Assembly (NCBI RefSeq): GCF_000819445.1
Contig: NZ_CP005286.1
Span: forward strand, 1,798,001-1,862,000
Direction of reading: 5' to 3'
DNA length: 64,000 bases
Origin: Corynebacterium humireducens NBRC 106098 = DSM 45392
GTDB lineage: Bacteria; Actinomycetota; Actinomycetes; Mycobacteriales; Mycobacteriaceae
Part shown: piece by piece, positions 35,575 through 44,888 of the stretch
How the letters are laid out: every line of letters starts with the position of its first letter
How positions within the stretch are numbered: the stretch's first letter is position 1
Notes under the pieces: model-generated
What the model was told of the DNA's origin: nothing
Databases searched by the model: none
The model's input: the letters and a program-made list of their open reading frames with translations, nothing else
Translations under genes and position numbers: made by a program

Positions 35575-37605
35575 ATGGCGTTCTCCGTAGAGATGCCCGA
35601 ACTGGGCGAATCCGTCACCGAAGGCACCATCACCCAGTGGCTGAAGCAGGTTGGTGACCGCGTCGAGGTGGACGAGCCGCTGCTCGAGGTCTCCACCGAC
35701 AAGGTCGACACCGAGATCCCGTCCCCGAAGGCCGGCGTGCTGCTGGAGATCAAGGCGGACGAGGACGACACCGTCGACGTCGGCTCCGTGATCGCCATCA
35801 TCGGTGAGGAGGGCGAGGAGTCCACCGCGGATTCCGCCGAGGCTGAGGCTGAGGAGGCTCCGGCCGAGGAGCCGAAGGAAGAGAAGAAGGCCGCCCCGAA
35901 GGCCTCCGGCCCGGCCACCGACGTGGAGATGCCGGAGCTGGGCGAGTCCGTCACCGAGGGCACCATCACCCAGTGGCTGAAGTCCGTCGGCGACACCGTC
36001 GAGGTCGACGAGCCGCTCCTCGAGGTCTCCACCGACAAGGTCGACACCGAGATCCCCTCCCCGGTCGCCGGCACCCTCATCGAGATCCTGGCCGACGAGG
36101 ACGAGACCGTCGACGTCGGCGAGGTCATCGCCCGCATCGGTGACGCCGACGCCGCAGCTGACTCCGCTGACGAGGACGTCCCCTCCGAGGAGGCCATCGA
36201 GGAGGCCGAGTCGAAGGACGAGAACGAGACCGTCGACGAGGCCGCCCCCGCCGAGGAGGACGCCGCCGAGGGCGAGTCCACCGACGTGGAGATGCCGGAG
36301 CTGGGCGAGTCCGTCACCGAGGGCACCATCACCCAGTGGCTGAAGTCCGTCGGCGACACCGTCGAGGTCGACGAGCCGCTGCTCGAGGTCTCCACCGACA
36401 AGGTCGACACCGAGATCCCGTCCCCGGTCGCCGGCACCCTGCTGGAGATCCTGGCTGACGAGGACGAGACCGTCGACGTCGGCGAGGTCATCGCCCGCGT
36501 CGGTTCCGGTGCCCCGAAGAAGGCCGAGCCGAAGCCGGAGCCGAAGAAGGAGGCCCCCAAGGCCGAGCCCAAGGCTGAGCCGAAGCCGGAGCCCAAGGTC
36601 GAGGAGAAGAAGGAGGAGCCCAAGCCGGAGCCGAAGGCCGAGGAGAAGGCTGCCCCGAAGAAGGTCGACAACGCCAACGTCCCGTACGTGACCCCGCTGG
36701 TCCGTAAGCTCGCCGACAAGCACGGCGTCGATCTCACCCAGGTCGAGGGCACCGGCGTCGGTGGCCGCATCCGCAAGCAGGACGTCCTGGCCGCCGCCGA
36801 GGGTGGCGCACAGGCCGCCCCGGCCGCCGAGAAGGGTGCCCGCGCGAACTGGTCCACCAAGTCCGTGGACCCGGCGAAGGCCGAGCTGATCGGTACCACC
36901 CAGAAGGTGAACCGTATCCGCGAGATCACTGCCGCGACCATGATCCGCTCCCTGCAGACCACCGCGCAGCTGACCCACGTCCAGGAAGTCGACATGACGC
37001 GTGTCGCGGATCTGCGTGCGCAGGTCAAGGAGGCCTTCGTCGCGAAGCACGGCGCGAACCCGACCTACCTGGTGTTCATCGTCAAGGCTGTCGCCGAGGC
37101 GCTCGTCTCCCACCCGAACGTCAACGCGTCCTACAACGCGGAGACCAAGGAGATGACCTACCACGCGGACGTCAACATCGGCATCGCCGTGGACACCCCG
37201 CAGGGTCTGCTGGTTCCGGTGATCAAGAAGGCGCAGGACCTGTCCCTGGCCGAGATCGCCGCGGCCATCACCGACCTGGCCGAGCGTGCCCGCACCCGCA
37301 AGCTGCGTCCGGACGACCTGTCCGGCGGCACCTTCACGGTCACCAACATCGGTTCCGAGGGTGCCCTGCTGGACACCCCGGTGCTCACCCCGCCGCAGGC
37401 CGGCATCCTGGGCACCGCGGCCATCGAGAAGCGTCCGGTCGTGGTGACCGATGACGGCGTCGACTCGATCGCCATCCGCCAGATGTGCTACCTGCCGTTC
37501 ACCTACGACCACCAGGTCATCGACGGTGCCGACGCCGGTCGCTTCATCACCACCATCAAGGACCGCCTGGAGACCGCGGACTTCCAGTCCGACCTCGGCC
37601 TCTAA
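35575..37605 (+). CDS. sucB (aceF): E2 dihydrolipoyl acyltransferase with three lipoyl domains
   Basis: 676-aa E2 of the corynebacterial hybrid pyruvate/2-oxoglutarate dehydrogenase complex. Three lipoyl domains have lipoylated Lys 43, 155 and 276, each in the motif [13 protein letters not shown], joined by Glu/Ala/Pro/Lys-rich linkers. A peripheral subunit-binding domain (~369-408; [29 protein letters not shown]) and the catalytic domain (~440-676, with [14 protein letters not shown]) follow. Databases name it either sucB or aceF; in C. glutamicum it serves PDH, and OdhA, which lacks lipoyl domains, borrows it. GAGGAG precedes the ATG. Domains 2 and 3 are almost identical at DNA level. Confidence 0.95.
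   Translation: MAFSVEMPELGESVTEGTITQWLKQVGDRVEVDEPLLEVSTDKVDTEIPSPKAGVLLEIKADEDDTVDVGSVIAIIGEEGEESTADSAEAEAEEAPAEEPKEEKKAAPKASGPATDVEMPELGESVTEGTITQWLKSVGDTVEVDEPLLEVSTDKVDTEIPSPVAGTLIEILADEDETVDVGEVIARIGDADAAADSADEDVPSEEAIEEAESKDENETVDEAAPAEEDAAEGESTDVEMPELGESVTEGTITQWLKSVGDTVEVDEPLLEVSTDKVDTEIPSPVAGTLLEILADEDETVDVGEVIARVGSGAPKKAEPKPEPKKEAPKAEPKAEPKPEPKVEEKKEEPKPEPKAEEKAAPKKVDNANVPYVTPLVRKLADKHGVDLTQVEGTGVGGRIRKQDVLAAAEGGAQAAPAAEKGARANWSTKSVDPAKAELIGTTQKVNRIREITAATMIRSLQTTAQLTHVQEVDMTRVADLRAQVKEAFVAKHGANPTYLVFIVKAVAEALVSHPNVNASYNAETKEMTYHADVNIGIAVDTPQGLLVPVIKKAQDLSLAEIAAAITDLAERARTRKLRPDDLSGGTFTVTNIGSEGALLDTPVLTPPQAGILGTAAIEKRPVVVTDDGVDSIAIRQMCYLPFTYDHQVIDGADAGRFITTIKDRLETADFQSDLGL
35920..36503 (+). 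repeat. Near-identical tandem copies encoding lipoyl domains 2 and 3
   Basis: A stretch of about 220 bp starting GACGTGGAGATGCCGGAG at 35920 recurs at 36283, 363 bp (121 codons) later, with only a handful of differences. Domain 1 (from 35575) is clearly more diverged. This indicates recent duplication or ongoing gene conversion between domains 2 and 3. Confidence 0.9.
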
Positions 37606-37623
37606 GCTCTCCCGCTGAGAGAG

Positions 37624-37665
37624 ACCGCCACCTGACCTTCCCGGTCGGGTGGCGGTTTTCTTCTT
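37624..37665 (+). terminator. Rho-independent terminator of the E2 gene
   Basis: ACCGCCACC pairs with GGTGGCGGT and is followed by TTTTCTTCTT, a classical intrinsic terminator 20 bp after the stop codon. Confidence 0.9.
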
Positions 37666-37670
37666 ATAAT
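37665..37670 (+). promoter_or_regulatory. -10 element of gcvP inside the upstream T-tract
   Basis: TATAAT begins at the end of the T-run of the E2 terminator. A start near 37677 would give a ~31-nt leader with GAGGAG 10 nt before the gcvP ATG. The -35 region is weak. Confidence 0.55.
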
Positions 37671-37707
37671 CGGAATCATCCGGTCCCCCATCGAGGAGCG
37701 ATTCCGC

Positions 37708-40569
37708 ATGGCCCTGCACCCGATCACCGATTCCGCCTCCTACCTGGCCCGACACCTCGGCCCCGACACCGCGGAGGAGCAGGTCATGCTGGGGGCGCTG
37801 GGCTACGGTTCCCTCGCCGAGCTTGTCGACGCCGCCCTGCCCACCGACATCCGCCTCACCGAACCTCTCCCGCGGCACGCGCCCCTCTCGGAGACGGAGG
37901 CGCAGGCGCGACTGCGGGAGTACGCCTCGCGGAACACGGTGCTCCGTTCCTTTTACGGGCAGGGTTTCTCCGACACGGTCACTCCCCCGGTGATCCGCCG
38001 CGGGGTGCTCGAGGCCCCGGGCTGGTACACCGCGTACACGCCGTACCAGCCGGAGATCTCGCAGGGCCGCCTCGAGGCGCTGCTCAACTTCCAGACGATG
38101 GTCTCCGAGCTCACCGGCCTGCCGGTGGCGAACGCCTCGCTCCTCGACGAGGCTTCCGCCACCGCCGAAGCCGTCGGCCTCATGTCGCGGGCGCAGAGGA
38201 AGGGGCGGCGGGTGCTTCTCGACGCCCGCCTCCACCCCCAGGTCCTCGCCGTCGCTGCGGAGCGGGCCCGGGCGATCGACCTGGAGGTCGCCGTCGAGGA
38301 CCTGTCCGGCCCGCTGGTGGGTGAGGATCTCTGCGGCGTCGTCATCGCCTACCCCGGCACGGAGGGCGACATCGCCGATCCCCGCCCGGTCATCGAGGCC
38401 GTGCACGCACGCGGGGGTCTGGCCACCGTGGTCACCGATCCCCTGTCGCTGCTCCTGCTCGAGTCGCCGGGTGAGATGGGGGCGGACATCGCGGTGGGCT
38501 CCTCGCAGCGTTTCGGCGTGCCCCTGTTCTACGGTGGCCCGCACGCCGCGTACATGGCCGTCAGTGACGCCCTCAAGCGCCAGATCCCCGGCCGCCTGGT
38601 GGGCGTGTCCGTCGACGCCGAGGGCGCCCCCGCCTACCGGCTCGCGCTGCAGACCCGGGAGCAGCACATCCGTCGCGAGCGGGCGACGTCGAACATCTGC
38701 ACCGCGCAGGCGCTGCTGGCGGTCACCGCCGGCATGTACGCCGTCTACCACGGTCCCGAGGGGTTGCGTGCCATCGCGGAGCGCGTGCACGGTCTGGCCT
38801 GTGACTTCGCGGCGGCCGTCCGCGCCGCCGGCGGGACGGTGCTGCACGACGCCTTCTTCGACACCGTCGCGGTGCGGGTGGAGGCTGCACGACCGATCGT
38901 CGGCACGCTCGCGGAGGCGGGCTACCTCGTGCGTGCCGTGGACGGCACGACCGTCGGCGTGAGCTTCGGTGAGTCGGCGGAGGAGGGGGACGTCGAGAAG
39001 CTCGCCGCCGTCTTCGGCGCCTCCCTGACGGCGGGCACCCGCTGCATCCCCGCGTCCGTGGCGCGGCAGACGCCGACGCTGACGCACCCGGTCTTCTCCA
39101 CGCTCCACTCCGAGACGCAGATGATGCGCTACCTGCGCACGCTCTCGGACCGGGATCTCGCGCTCGACCGCACGATGATCCCGCTGGGTTCGTGCACGAT
39201 GAAGCTCAACCCGACCGCCGGGCTGGAGACGATCACGTGGCCGGAGTTCGCCGACATGCACCCCTTCGCCCCCGACGACCAGGCCGCGGGCTGGCTGGCG
39301 CTCATCGCGGAGCTGGAGGGCTGGCTCGCGGAGCTCACCGGATACGCGAAGGTGTCCGTGCAGCCCAACGCGGGTTCCCAGGGGGAGCTGGCCGGACTGC
39401 TGGCCATCCGCCGCTACCACGTGGCCAACGGGGACATGGACCGTGATATCTGCCTGGTCCCGGCCTCGGCGCACGGCACGAACGCGGCGTCGGCGACGCT
39501 GGCGCACCTGCGGGTCGTGGTGGTCGGCACCGCCGGGGACGGCTCCATCGACATGGACGACCTCGACGCGAAACTCGCCGAGCACGGCCCGCAGGTGGCC
39601 GCGATCATGATCACCTACCCCTCCACGCACGGCGTCTTCGAGGACACCGTGCGCGAGGTGTGCGACAGGGTGCACGCGGTCGGCGGGCAGGTCTACATCG
39701 ACGGCGCGAACCTCAACGCCCTGACCGGCCTGGCGCTGCTGGGCCGCATCGGCGGCGACGTCTCCCACCTCAACCTGCACAAGACGTTCACCATCCCGCA
39801 CGGCGGCGGTGGCCCGGGCGTGGGCCCGGTGTGCGTCGCGGAGCACCTCGTCCCCTTCCTGCCGGCGGACCCGACCTCCCTCGACGGCGCCACCCCGGCG
39901 GCGGTCGGCACCGGCGTGCCCGTCTCTGCGACGCGCCACGGCTCGGCGGGCGTCCTGCAGATCTCCTGGGCGTACATCGCCATGATGGGCACCGACGGCC
40001 TCACCCGCGCCAGCGCCGCGGCGATCCTCAGCGCGAACTACGTCGCCCACCGCCTGGGCGAGGCCTTCCCGGTGCTCTACACCGGCCGCAACGGCCTGGT
40101 GGCGCACGAGTGCATCCTCGACCTGCGCGACCTGACGAGGCAGACCGGCGTCACCGCCACGGACGTGGCCAAACGCCTCATCGACTTCGGCTTCCACGCC
40201 CCCACGCTCTCCTTCCCCGTCGCCGGTACCCTCATGGTCGAGCCGACCGAGTCCGAGGACCTCGCCGAGCTCGACCGCTTCATCGAGGCGATGCTCACCA
40301 TCCGCGCGGAGATCGACGAGATCAGCGGCGGCGACATCGCCTACGAGGACTCCGTCCTCCACCACGCGCCGTTCACCGCGTGGAGCGTGTCCCGCGACGA
40401 CTGGGACCACGCCTTCACCCGTGAGCAGGCGGCCTGGCCGGTCCCCGGTCTGCGCCGCACCAAGTACTTCCCGCCGGTCCGCCGCCTCAACGAGGCCTAC
40501 GGTGACCGCCACCTCGTGTGCGCCTGCCCGCCGCCCGAGGCCTTCGACCTTTCCGAGGAGAACCAGTGA
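37708..40569 (+). CDS. gcvP: Glycine dehydrogenase (decarboxylating), P-protein
   Basis: 953-aa PLP enzyme of the glycine cleavage system that decarboxylates glycine and passes aminomethyl to the lipoyl arm of GcvH. The PLP lysine is Lys692 in HLNLHKTFTIPHGGGGPG; the glycine-rich loop and NAGSQGELAGL block are present. It is the fused single-chain form (N- and C-halves in one protein). The stop overlaps the gcvT GTG start, so the two are coupled. Confidence 0.96.
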   Translation: MALHPITDSASYLARHLGPDTAEEQVMLGALGYGSLAELVDAALPTDIRLTEPLPRHAPLSETEAQARLREYASRNTVLRSFYGQGFSDTVTPPVIRRGVLEAPGWYTAYTPYQPEISQGRLEALLNFQTMVSELTGLPVANASLLDEASATAEAVGLMSRAQRKGRRVLLDARLHPQVLAVAAERARAIDLEVAVEDLSGPLVGEDLCGVVIAYPGTEGDIADPRPVIEAVHARGGLATVVTDPLSLLLLESPGEMGADIAVGSSQRFGVPLFYGGPHAAYMAVSDALKRQIPGRLVGVSVDAEGAPAYRLALQTREQHIRRERATSNICTAQALLAVTAGMYAVYHGPEGLRAIAERVHGLACDFAAAVRAAGGTVLHDAFFDTVAVRVEAARPIVGTLAEAGYLVRAVDGTTVGVSFGESAEEGDVEKLAAVFGASLTAGTRCIPASVARQTPTLTHPVFSTLHSETQMMRYLRTLSDRDLALDRTMIPLGSCTMKLNPTAGLETITWPEFADMHPFAPDDQAAGWLALIAELEGWLAELTGYAKVSVQPNAGSQGELAGLLAIRRYHVANGDMDRDICLVPASAHGTNAASATLAHLRVVVVGTAGDGSIDMDDLDAKLAEHGPQVAAIMITYPSTHGVFEDTVREVCDRVHAVGGQVYIDGANLNALTGLALLGRIGGDVSHLNLHKTFTIPHGGGGPGVGPVCVAEHLVPFLPADPTSLDGATPAAVGTGVPVSATRHGSAGVLQISWAYIAMMGTDGLTRASAAAILSANYVAHRLGEAFPVLYTGRNGLVAHECILDLRDLTRQTGVTATDVAKRLIDFGFHAPTLSFPVAGTLMVEPTESEDLAELDRFIEAMLTIRAEIDEISGGDIAYEDSVLHHAPFTAWSVSRDDWDHAFTREQAAWPVPGLRRTKYFPPVRRLNEAYGDRHLVCACPPPEAFDLSEENQ

Positions 40570-41669
40570 CCGACCTGCGTACCAGCCCCCTCCACGAGCG
40601 TCATGTGGAGCTCGGGGCCTCCTTCACCCCCTTCGGCCCGTGGAACATGCCCCTGCGCTACGGCAACGAGCTCGACGAGCACCGCGCCGTCCGTTCCACC
40701 GCCGGGCTCTTCGACCTCTCGCACATGGGTGAGATCCGCGTGTGGGGCGCACAGGCCGCGGAGTTCCTCGACCATGCGCTGCTCTCCGCCTTCTCCACGC
40801 TCCCCGTGGGTAAGGCGCGGTACTCCATGCTTGTCGACGCCACCGGTGCCATCCTCGACGACCTCCTCACCTACCGCCTCGCCGGGGACGAGTTCCTGGT
40901 GGTCCCCAACGCGGCGAACACGGAGACCGTGTGGGAGGAGTTCCGGGCCCGCGCCGCCGGCTTCGACGTGGAGCTGGCCGACGAGTCCGCCGACACTGCG
41001 CTGCTGGCTGTGCAGGGCCCCCGCGCCGAGCAGATCATCGCCGACCTCGTCGCCGGGGACGACGAGTCGGTCGTGCGCACGATGAAGTTCTACTCGGCGG
41101 CCCCGTTGACGGTGGCGGGCGTCGATACGCTGCTCGCCCGCACCGGCTACACCGGGGAGGACGGCTTCGAGCTCTACGTCTCCGGCGCGGACGCCGCTGA
41201 ACTGTGGGACGCGCTGCTCAACGCCGGCGCCGCCTACGACATGCTGCCCGCCGGACTGGCGGCGCGGGACTCCCTGCGCCTGGAGGCCGGGCTCCCCCTC
41301 TACGGGCAGGAGCTCACCCGCGACATCACGCCGGTGGAGGCCGGGATGGCCCGCGCCTTCGCCTCGAAGGAGGGGGACTTCGTCGGCCGCGACGCCCTCG
41401 TCGGCAGGGAGCCGACCAGCGCCATCGTCGGGCTCCGGGGTCTGGGGCGCCGCGCGGCCCGCGAGGGCGCCGAGGTCTACCTCGACGGCGAACAGGTCGG
41501 CGTGGTCACCTCCGGGCAGCCGGCGCCGGTGCTCGGCTACCCGATCGCACTCGCCCGCCTGCGCCCCGACGTCACCGCGGCCGGCACGGCACTGGAGGTG
41601 GACATCCGTGGGAGGCGGCACCCCTTCGAGATCGTCGACCTGCCCTTCTACCGCCGCGCCGCACGATAA
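40566..41669 (+). CDS. gcvT: Aminomethyltransferase, T-protein
   Basis: 367-aa tetrahydrofolate-dependent protein that releases ammonia from aminomethyl-GcvH and makes 5,10-methylene-THF. Conserved regions include FDLSHMGEIRVWG, YTGEDGFELYV and ARDSLRLEAGLPLYGQEL with the folate-binding acidic residues. GTG 40566 (VTDLRTSP) overlaps the gcvP stop; the open frame upstream overlaps gcvP coding sequence and is not used. Confidence 0.95.
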   Translation: MTDLRTSPLHERHVELGASFTPFGPWNMPLRYGNELDEHRAVRSTAGLFDLSHMGEIRVWGAQAAEFLDHALLSAFSTLPVGKARYSMLVDATGAILDDLLTYRLAGDEFLVVPNAANTETVWEEFRARAAGFDVELADESADTALLAVQGPRAEQIIADLVAGDDESVVRTMKFYSAAPLTVAGVDTLLARTGYTGEDGFELYVSGADAAELWDALLNAGAAYDMLPAGLAARDSLRLEAGLPLYGQELTRDITPVEAGMARAFASKEGDFVGRDALVGREPTSAIVGLRGLGRRAAREGAEVYLDGEQVGVVTSGQPAPVLGYPIALARLRPDVTAAGTALEVDIRGRRHPFEIVDLPFYRRAAR

Positions 41670-41704
41670 CCTGAACCCACCACCAACGGAAAGGCTCCCC
41701 CACC

Positions 41705-42103
41705 ATGGCCACCGAGCACTCCCTGCCCGGGAACTACTCCTACTCCGAGGACCACGAGTGGATCGACGCGACGCCCGAGGACGCCGTCGGCGCGACCGTG
41801 AAGGTCGGCATCACCTCCGTGGCCACCGAACGCCTCGGCGAGGTCGTCTACGCGGAGCTCCCGCAGGTCGGTGACGCCGTCACCGCCGGTGAACCGTGCG
41901 GCGAGGTCGAGTCCACGAAGTCGGTCTCCGACCTCTACGCGCCGGTCACGGGCACCGTCACCGAGGTCAACGACGCGGTCCACGACGACTACGCCGTGAT
42001 CAACGACGACCCCTTCGGCGCGGGCTGGCTCTTCGCCGTCGAGGTCGACGAGGTCGGACCGCTCATGACCGCCGCCGAGTACGCGGAGGCCAACGGCGTG
42101 TGA
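41705..42103 (+). CDS. gcvH: Glycine cleavage system H-protein
   Basis: 132-aa lipoyl carrier that shuttles the aminomethyl group between P-, T- and L-proteins. The lipoylated residue is Lys72 in [23 protein letters not shown] lies about 12 nt before the ATG. With gcvP and gcvT it completes the specific subunits; the shared L-protein (lpd) is not in this window. In many bacteria GcvH is also the acceptor on which LipB and LipA first build lipoate, and those genes follow directly. Confidence 0.96.
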   Translation: MATEHSLPGNYSYSEDHEWIDATPEDAVGATVKVGITSVATERLGEVVYAELPQVGDAVTAGEPCGEVESTKSVSDLYAPVTGTVTEVNDAVHDDYAVINDDPFGAGWLFAVEVDEVGPLMTAAEYAEANGV

Positions 42104-42132
42104 CCGCCCGGGACCGGTACCCTGGTCCCATC

Positions 42133-42888
42133 ATGACTGCACCCCGTGAGCCCTTCTTCCCTGCGGACCGTTCCATCCGTGCCTCCGGCGAGCCCCCGGA
42201 GATCCGTTATCTCGGCGTCGTCGACTACCAGGAGGCCTGGAATCTGCAGGCCGAGCTGGCGTCGCAACGCGCGGCCGGGGAGATCGGTGACCAGCTCCTC
42301 ATCCTCGAGCACCCGAGCGTGTACACCGCCGGCAAGCGCACGCAGCCGGAGGACCGCCCCACCAACGGCCTGCCGGTCATCGACGTCGACCGGGGTGGCC
42401 GCATCACCTGGCACGGCGAGGGACAGCTGGTGGTCTACCCGATCATCAAACTGGCCGACCCGGTGGACGTCGTGGACTATGTCCGCCGCCTCGAGGAGGC
42501 GGTGATCGCGACGGTGCGGGAGGTGGGCGTCGGCAATGCGGGTCGCATCGACGGCCGCTCCGGAGTCTGGGTCCCCGCCGACGGGACCCGACGCGACCGG
42601 AAGGTGGCGGCGCTCGGCATCCGTGTCACCCGCGGGGTGACCATGCACGGGCTGAGCCTGAACTGCTCGAACACGCTCGAGCACTACGGGCACATCGTGG
42701 CGTGCGGCATCGACGACGCCGACGTCACCACCCTCAGCATGGAACTGGGGCGCGACGTCAGCGTCGGGGAGGTCACGGCACCGCTTGTCGACGCCCTCCT
42801 GGCCGCCCTCGCCGGTGAACTCGCCGTCGCGGACCACACCTTCGGATCGGCGCCCGATCCGACGAAGATTCCCGCGAAAACGCGCTGA
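42133..42888 (+). CDS. lipB: Octanoyl-[acyl-carrier-protein]:protein octanoyltransferase
   Basis: 251-aa LipB that moves octanoyl from ACP to the target lysine of lipoyl domains. Family motifs are [50 protein letters not shown] and the catalytic Cys/Lys region [19 protein letters not shown] 42133 is preceded by TACCCT 9 nt upstream, so its leader would be about 2 nt. It is 29 bp after gcvH. Confidence 0.95.
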   Translation: MTAPREPFFPADRSIRASGEPPEIRYLGVVDYQEAWNLQAELASQRAAGEIGDQLLILEHPSVYTAGKRTQPEDRPTNGLPVIDVDRGGRITWHGEGQLVVYPIIKLADPVDVVDYVRRLEEAVIATVREVGVGNAGRIDGRSGVWVPADGTRRDRKVAALGIRVTRGVTMHGLSLNCSNTLEHYGHIVACGIDDADVTTLSMELGRDVSVGEVTAPLVDALLAALAGELAVADHTFGSAPDPTKIPAKTR

Positions 42889-42919
42889 CCTCTAAGTTTA
42901 TCCCTATCAGTAGAAAGAG

Positions 42920-42925
42920 TATGGT
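42920..42925 (+). promoter_or_regulatory. -10 element giving a leaderless lipA mRNA
   Basis: TATGGT lies 6 nt before the GTG start of lipA in a locally AT-richer stretch; no ribosome site is present. Confidence 0.6.
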
Positions 42926-42931
42926 GGCGTT

Positions 42932-43975
42932 GTGACTATCGCACCTGAAGGACGCAAGCTGCTCCGGGTGGAGAAGCGCAATGCGCAGACCCCCATCGAG
43001 ACGAAGCCCCGTTGGATCCGCAACGCGGTGAAGACCGGCCCCGAGTACGAGGACATGAAGAAGAAGGTGGCGGGCGCCTCCCTGCACACCGTCTGTCAGG
43101 AGGCGGGCTGCCCCAACATCCACGAGTGCTGGGAGTCCCGCGAGGCGACGTTTCTCATCGGCGGCGCCAACTGCTCCCGCCGCTGCGACTTCTGCCAGAT
43201 CAACTCCGCGAAGCCGGAGCCGCTGGACCGCGACGAGCCGCGCCGCGTGGCCGAGTCCGTCCGCGAGATGGGCCTGAACTACTCCACCATCACCGGCGTG
43301 ACCCGCGACGACCTCGAGGACGAGGGTGCCTGGCTCTACGCGGAGGTCGTCCGCCAGATCCACGAGCTCAACCCGAACACCGGCGTCGAGAACCTCGTGC
43401 CCGACTTCTCCGGCCGTTCCGAGCTGCTGGAGCAGGTCTTCGAGTCCCGCCCCGAGGTGTTCGCCCACAACCTGGAGACCGTGCCGCGCATCTTCAAGCG
43501 CATCCGCCCGGCCTTCCGCTACGAGCGTTCCCTCGACGTGATCCGCCAGGCCCACGACTACGGGCTGATCACCAAGTCGAACCTCATCCTCGGCATGGGC
43601 GAGACCCTCGACGAGATCCGTGAGGCCCTCACCGACCTGCACAGCGCCGGCTGCGACATCATCACCATCACGCAGTACCTGCGCCCCGGCCCGATGTACC
43701 ACCCGATCGACCGCTGGGTGAAGCCGGAGGAGTTCGTCGAGCACAAGGACTTCGCCGAGGAGCTCGGCTTCGGTGCCGTCATGTCCGGCCCGCTGGTCCG
43801 TTCCTCCTACCGTGCGGGACGTCTCTACTCGCAGGCGATGGCCGCCCGCGGCCGGGAGATCCCCGACCACCTCAAGCACCTGGCCGAGACCTCGCAGGGC
43901 AGCACCGACCAGGAGGCCACCACCCTCCTGGCCAAGTACGGCCCCTCCCAGGACACACCGGTCACCTCACGTTAG
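42932..43975 (+). CDS. lipA: Lipoyl synthase
   Basis: 347-aa radical SAM enzyme that inserts two sulfurs into protein-bound octanoyl groups. The radical SAM [4Fe-4S] cluster is bound by CSRRCDFC and the auxiliary, sacrificial cluster by the N-terminal [12 protein letters not shown] together with a C-terminal RSSYRAG serine. Start GTG 42932 fits the leaderless promoter. With lipB it completes endogenous lipoylation of the nearby E2 and GcvH. Confidence 0.97.
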   Translation: MTIAPEGRKLLRVEKRNAQTPIETKPRWIRNAVKTGPEYEDMKKKVAGASLHTVCQEAGCPNIHECWESREATFLIGGANCSRRCDFCQINSAKPEPLDRDEPRRVAESVREMGLNYSTITGVTRDDLEDEGAWLYAEVVRQIHELNPNTGVENLVPDFSGRSELLEQVFESRPEVFAHNLETVPRIFKRIRPAFRYERSLDVIRQAHDYGLITKSNLILGMGETLDEIREALTDLHSAGCDIITITQYLRPGPMYHPIDRWVKPEEFVEHKDFAEELGFGAVMSGPLVRSSYRAGRLYSQAMAARGREIPDHLKHLAETSQGSTDQEATTLLAKYGPSQDTPVTSR

Positions 43976-44008
43976 GCACCCACCGGACCCTGACCTAAAG
44001 TAGAGGCC

Positions 44009-44797
44009 ATGGCAGACGACAAGCAGAAGGCGGCAGCAAAGGCCGCGAAGGCAGAGGCACGGGCCGCCAAGCGGGCGAAGAGCAAGGAGACGCGCGCCCA
44101 GCTCTGGCAGGCGTTCAACATCCAGCGCAAGCAGGACAAGATGCTCGTCCCGCTGATGGTGCTCTCCGTCGTGGGTGTGGCCGCGCTCCTCTTCCTCATC
44201 GGCCTGGCCTGGGGCGGCCAGTGGTTCACGCTCATCCTGGGTATCTTCCTGGGTGCCGTCCTGGCGATGTACATCTTCTCCCGCCGCCTGGAGAAGACCA
44301 TGTACGACCGCGTCGGCGATCAGCCGGGTGCGGCCGGCTGGGCGCTGGACAACCTGCGCAACACCGTCGGCATCGTGTGGCACACCAAGCAGGGCGTGGC
44401 CATGAACCGCTCCCTGTCCGCCATCGTGCACCGCGTGGTGGGCAACCCGGGTGTCGTCCTCGTCGCCGAGGGCAACACCAACGCGGCGAAGGAGCTGGTC
44501 AACCAGCAGAAGCGCCGTCTGGACCGCCTGGCCGGCGATGTCCCGGTGTACGAGATGTACGTCGGTGACGGCGAGGGCCAGGTGCCGCTGAAGAACCTGC
44601 AGCGCGAGCTGCTCAAGCTGCCCCGCAACTACCGCAAGAACGAGGTCTACTCGGTCAACGCGAAGATCGAGGCCATGGACACCATCGGCTCCTCCCAGCC
44701 GGGTGCGGGACTGCCGAAGGGTCCGCTGCCGAAGGGCGGGAACCTGTCCGGCATGAACCGCCGCATGCGTCGCGCCAACGAGCGCCGCAGCAAGTAA
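44009..44797 (+). CDS. DUF4191 membrane protein
   Basis: 262-aa conserved actinobacterial protein with a Lys/Ala-rich N-terminus, two membrane helices (~residues 48-90) and a soluble C-terminal domain ending in a basic tail (MNRRMRRANERRSK). It follows lipA as Rv2219 does in M. tuberculosis. Function unknown. TAAAGT ends 7 nt before the ATG, implying a leaderless transcript independent of lipA. Confidence 0.88.
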   Translation: MADDKQKAAAKAAKAEARAAKRAKSKETRAQLWQAFNIQRKQDKMLVPLMVLSVVGVAALLFLIGLAWGGQWFTLILGIFLGAVLAMYIFSRRLEKTMYDRVGDQPGAAGWALDNLRNTVGIVWHTKQGVAMNRSLSAIVHRVVGNPGVVLVAEGNTNAAKELVNQQKRRLDRLAGDVPVYEMYVGDGEGQVPLKNLQRELLKLPRNYRKNEVYSVNAKIEAMDTIGSSQPGAGLPKGPLPKGGNLSGMNRRMRRANERRSK

Positions 44798-44888
44798 TCT
44801 CTCTGCCACCTCAGACGTCCTGTGATTCCCGTCAAAGGGGAGCACGGGACGTTCTGCCGTTCCGGGGTCCGTCTGGCACGATGAGTCC

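Noticed and set aside
35542..40512. Very long minus-strand open frame (1656 codons) opposite the E2 and gcvP genes
   Set aside because: It is the antisense shadow of real genes; high GC3 removes stop codons. Its composition (Gly/Arg/Val/Asp/His repeats) matches no protein.
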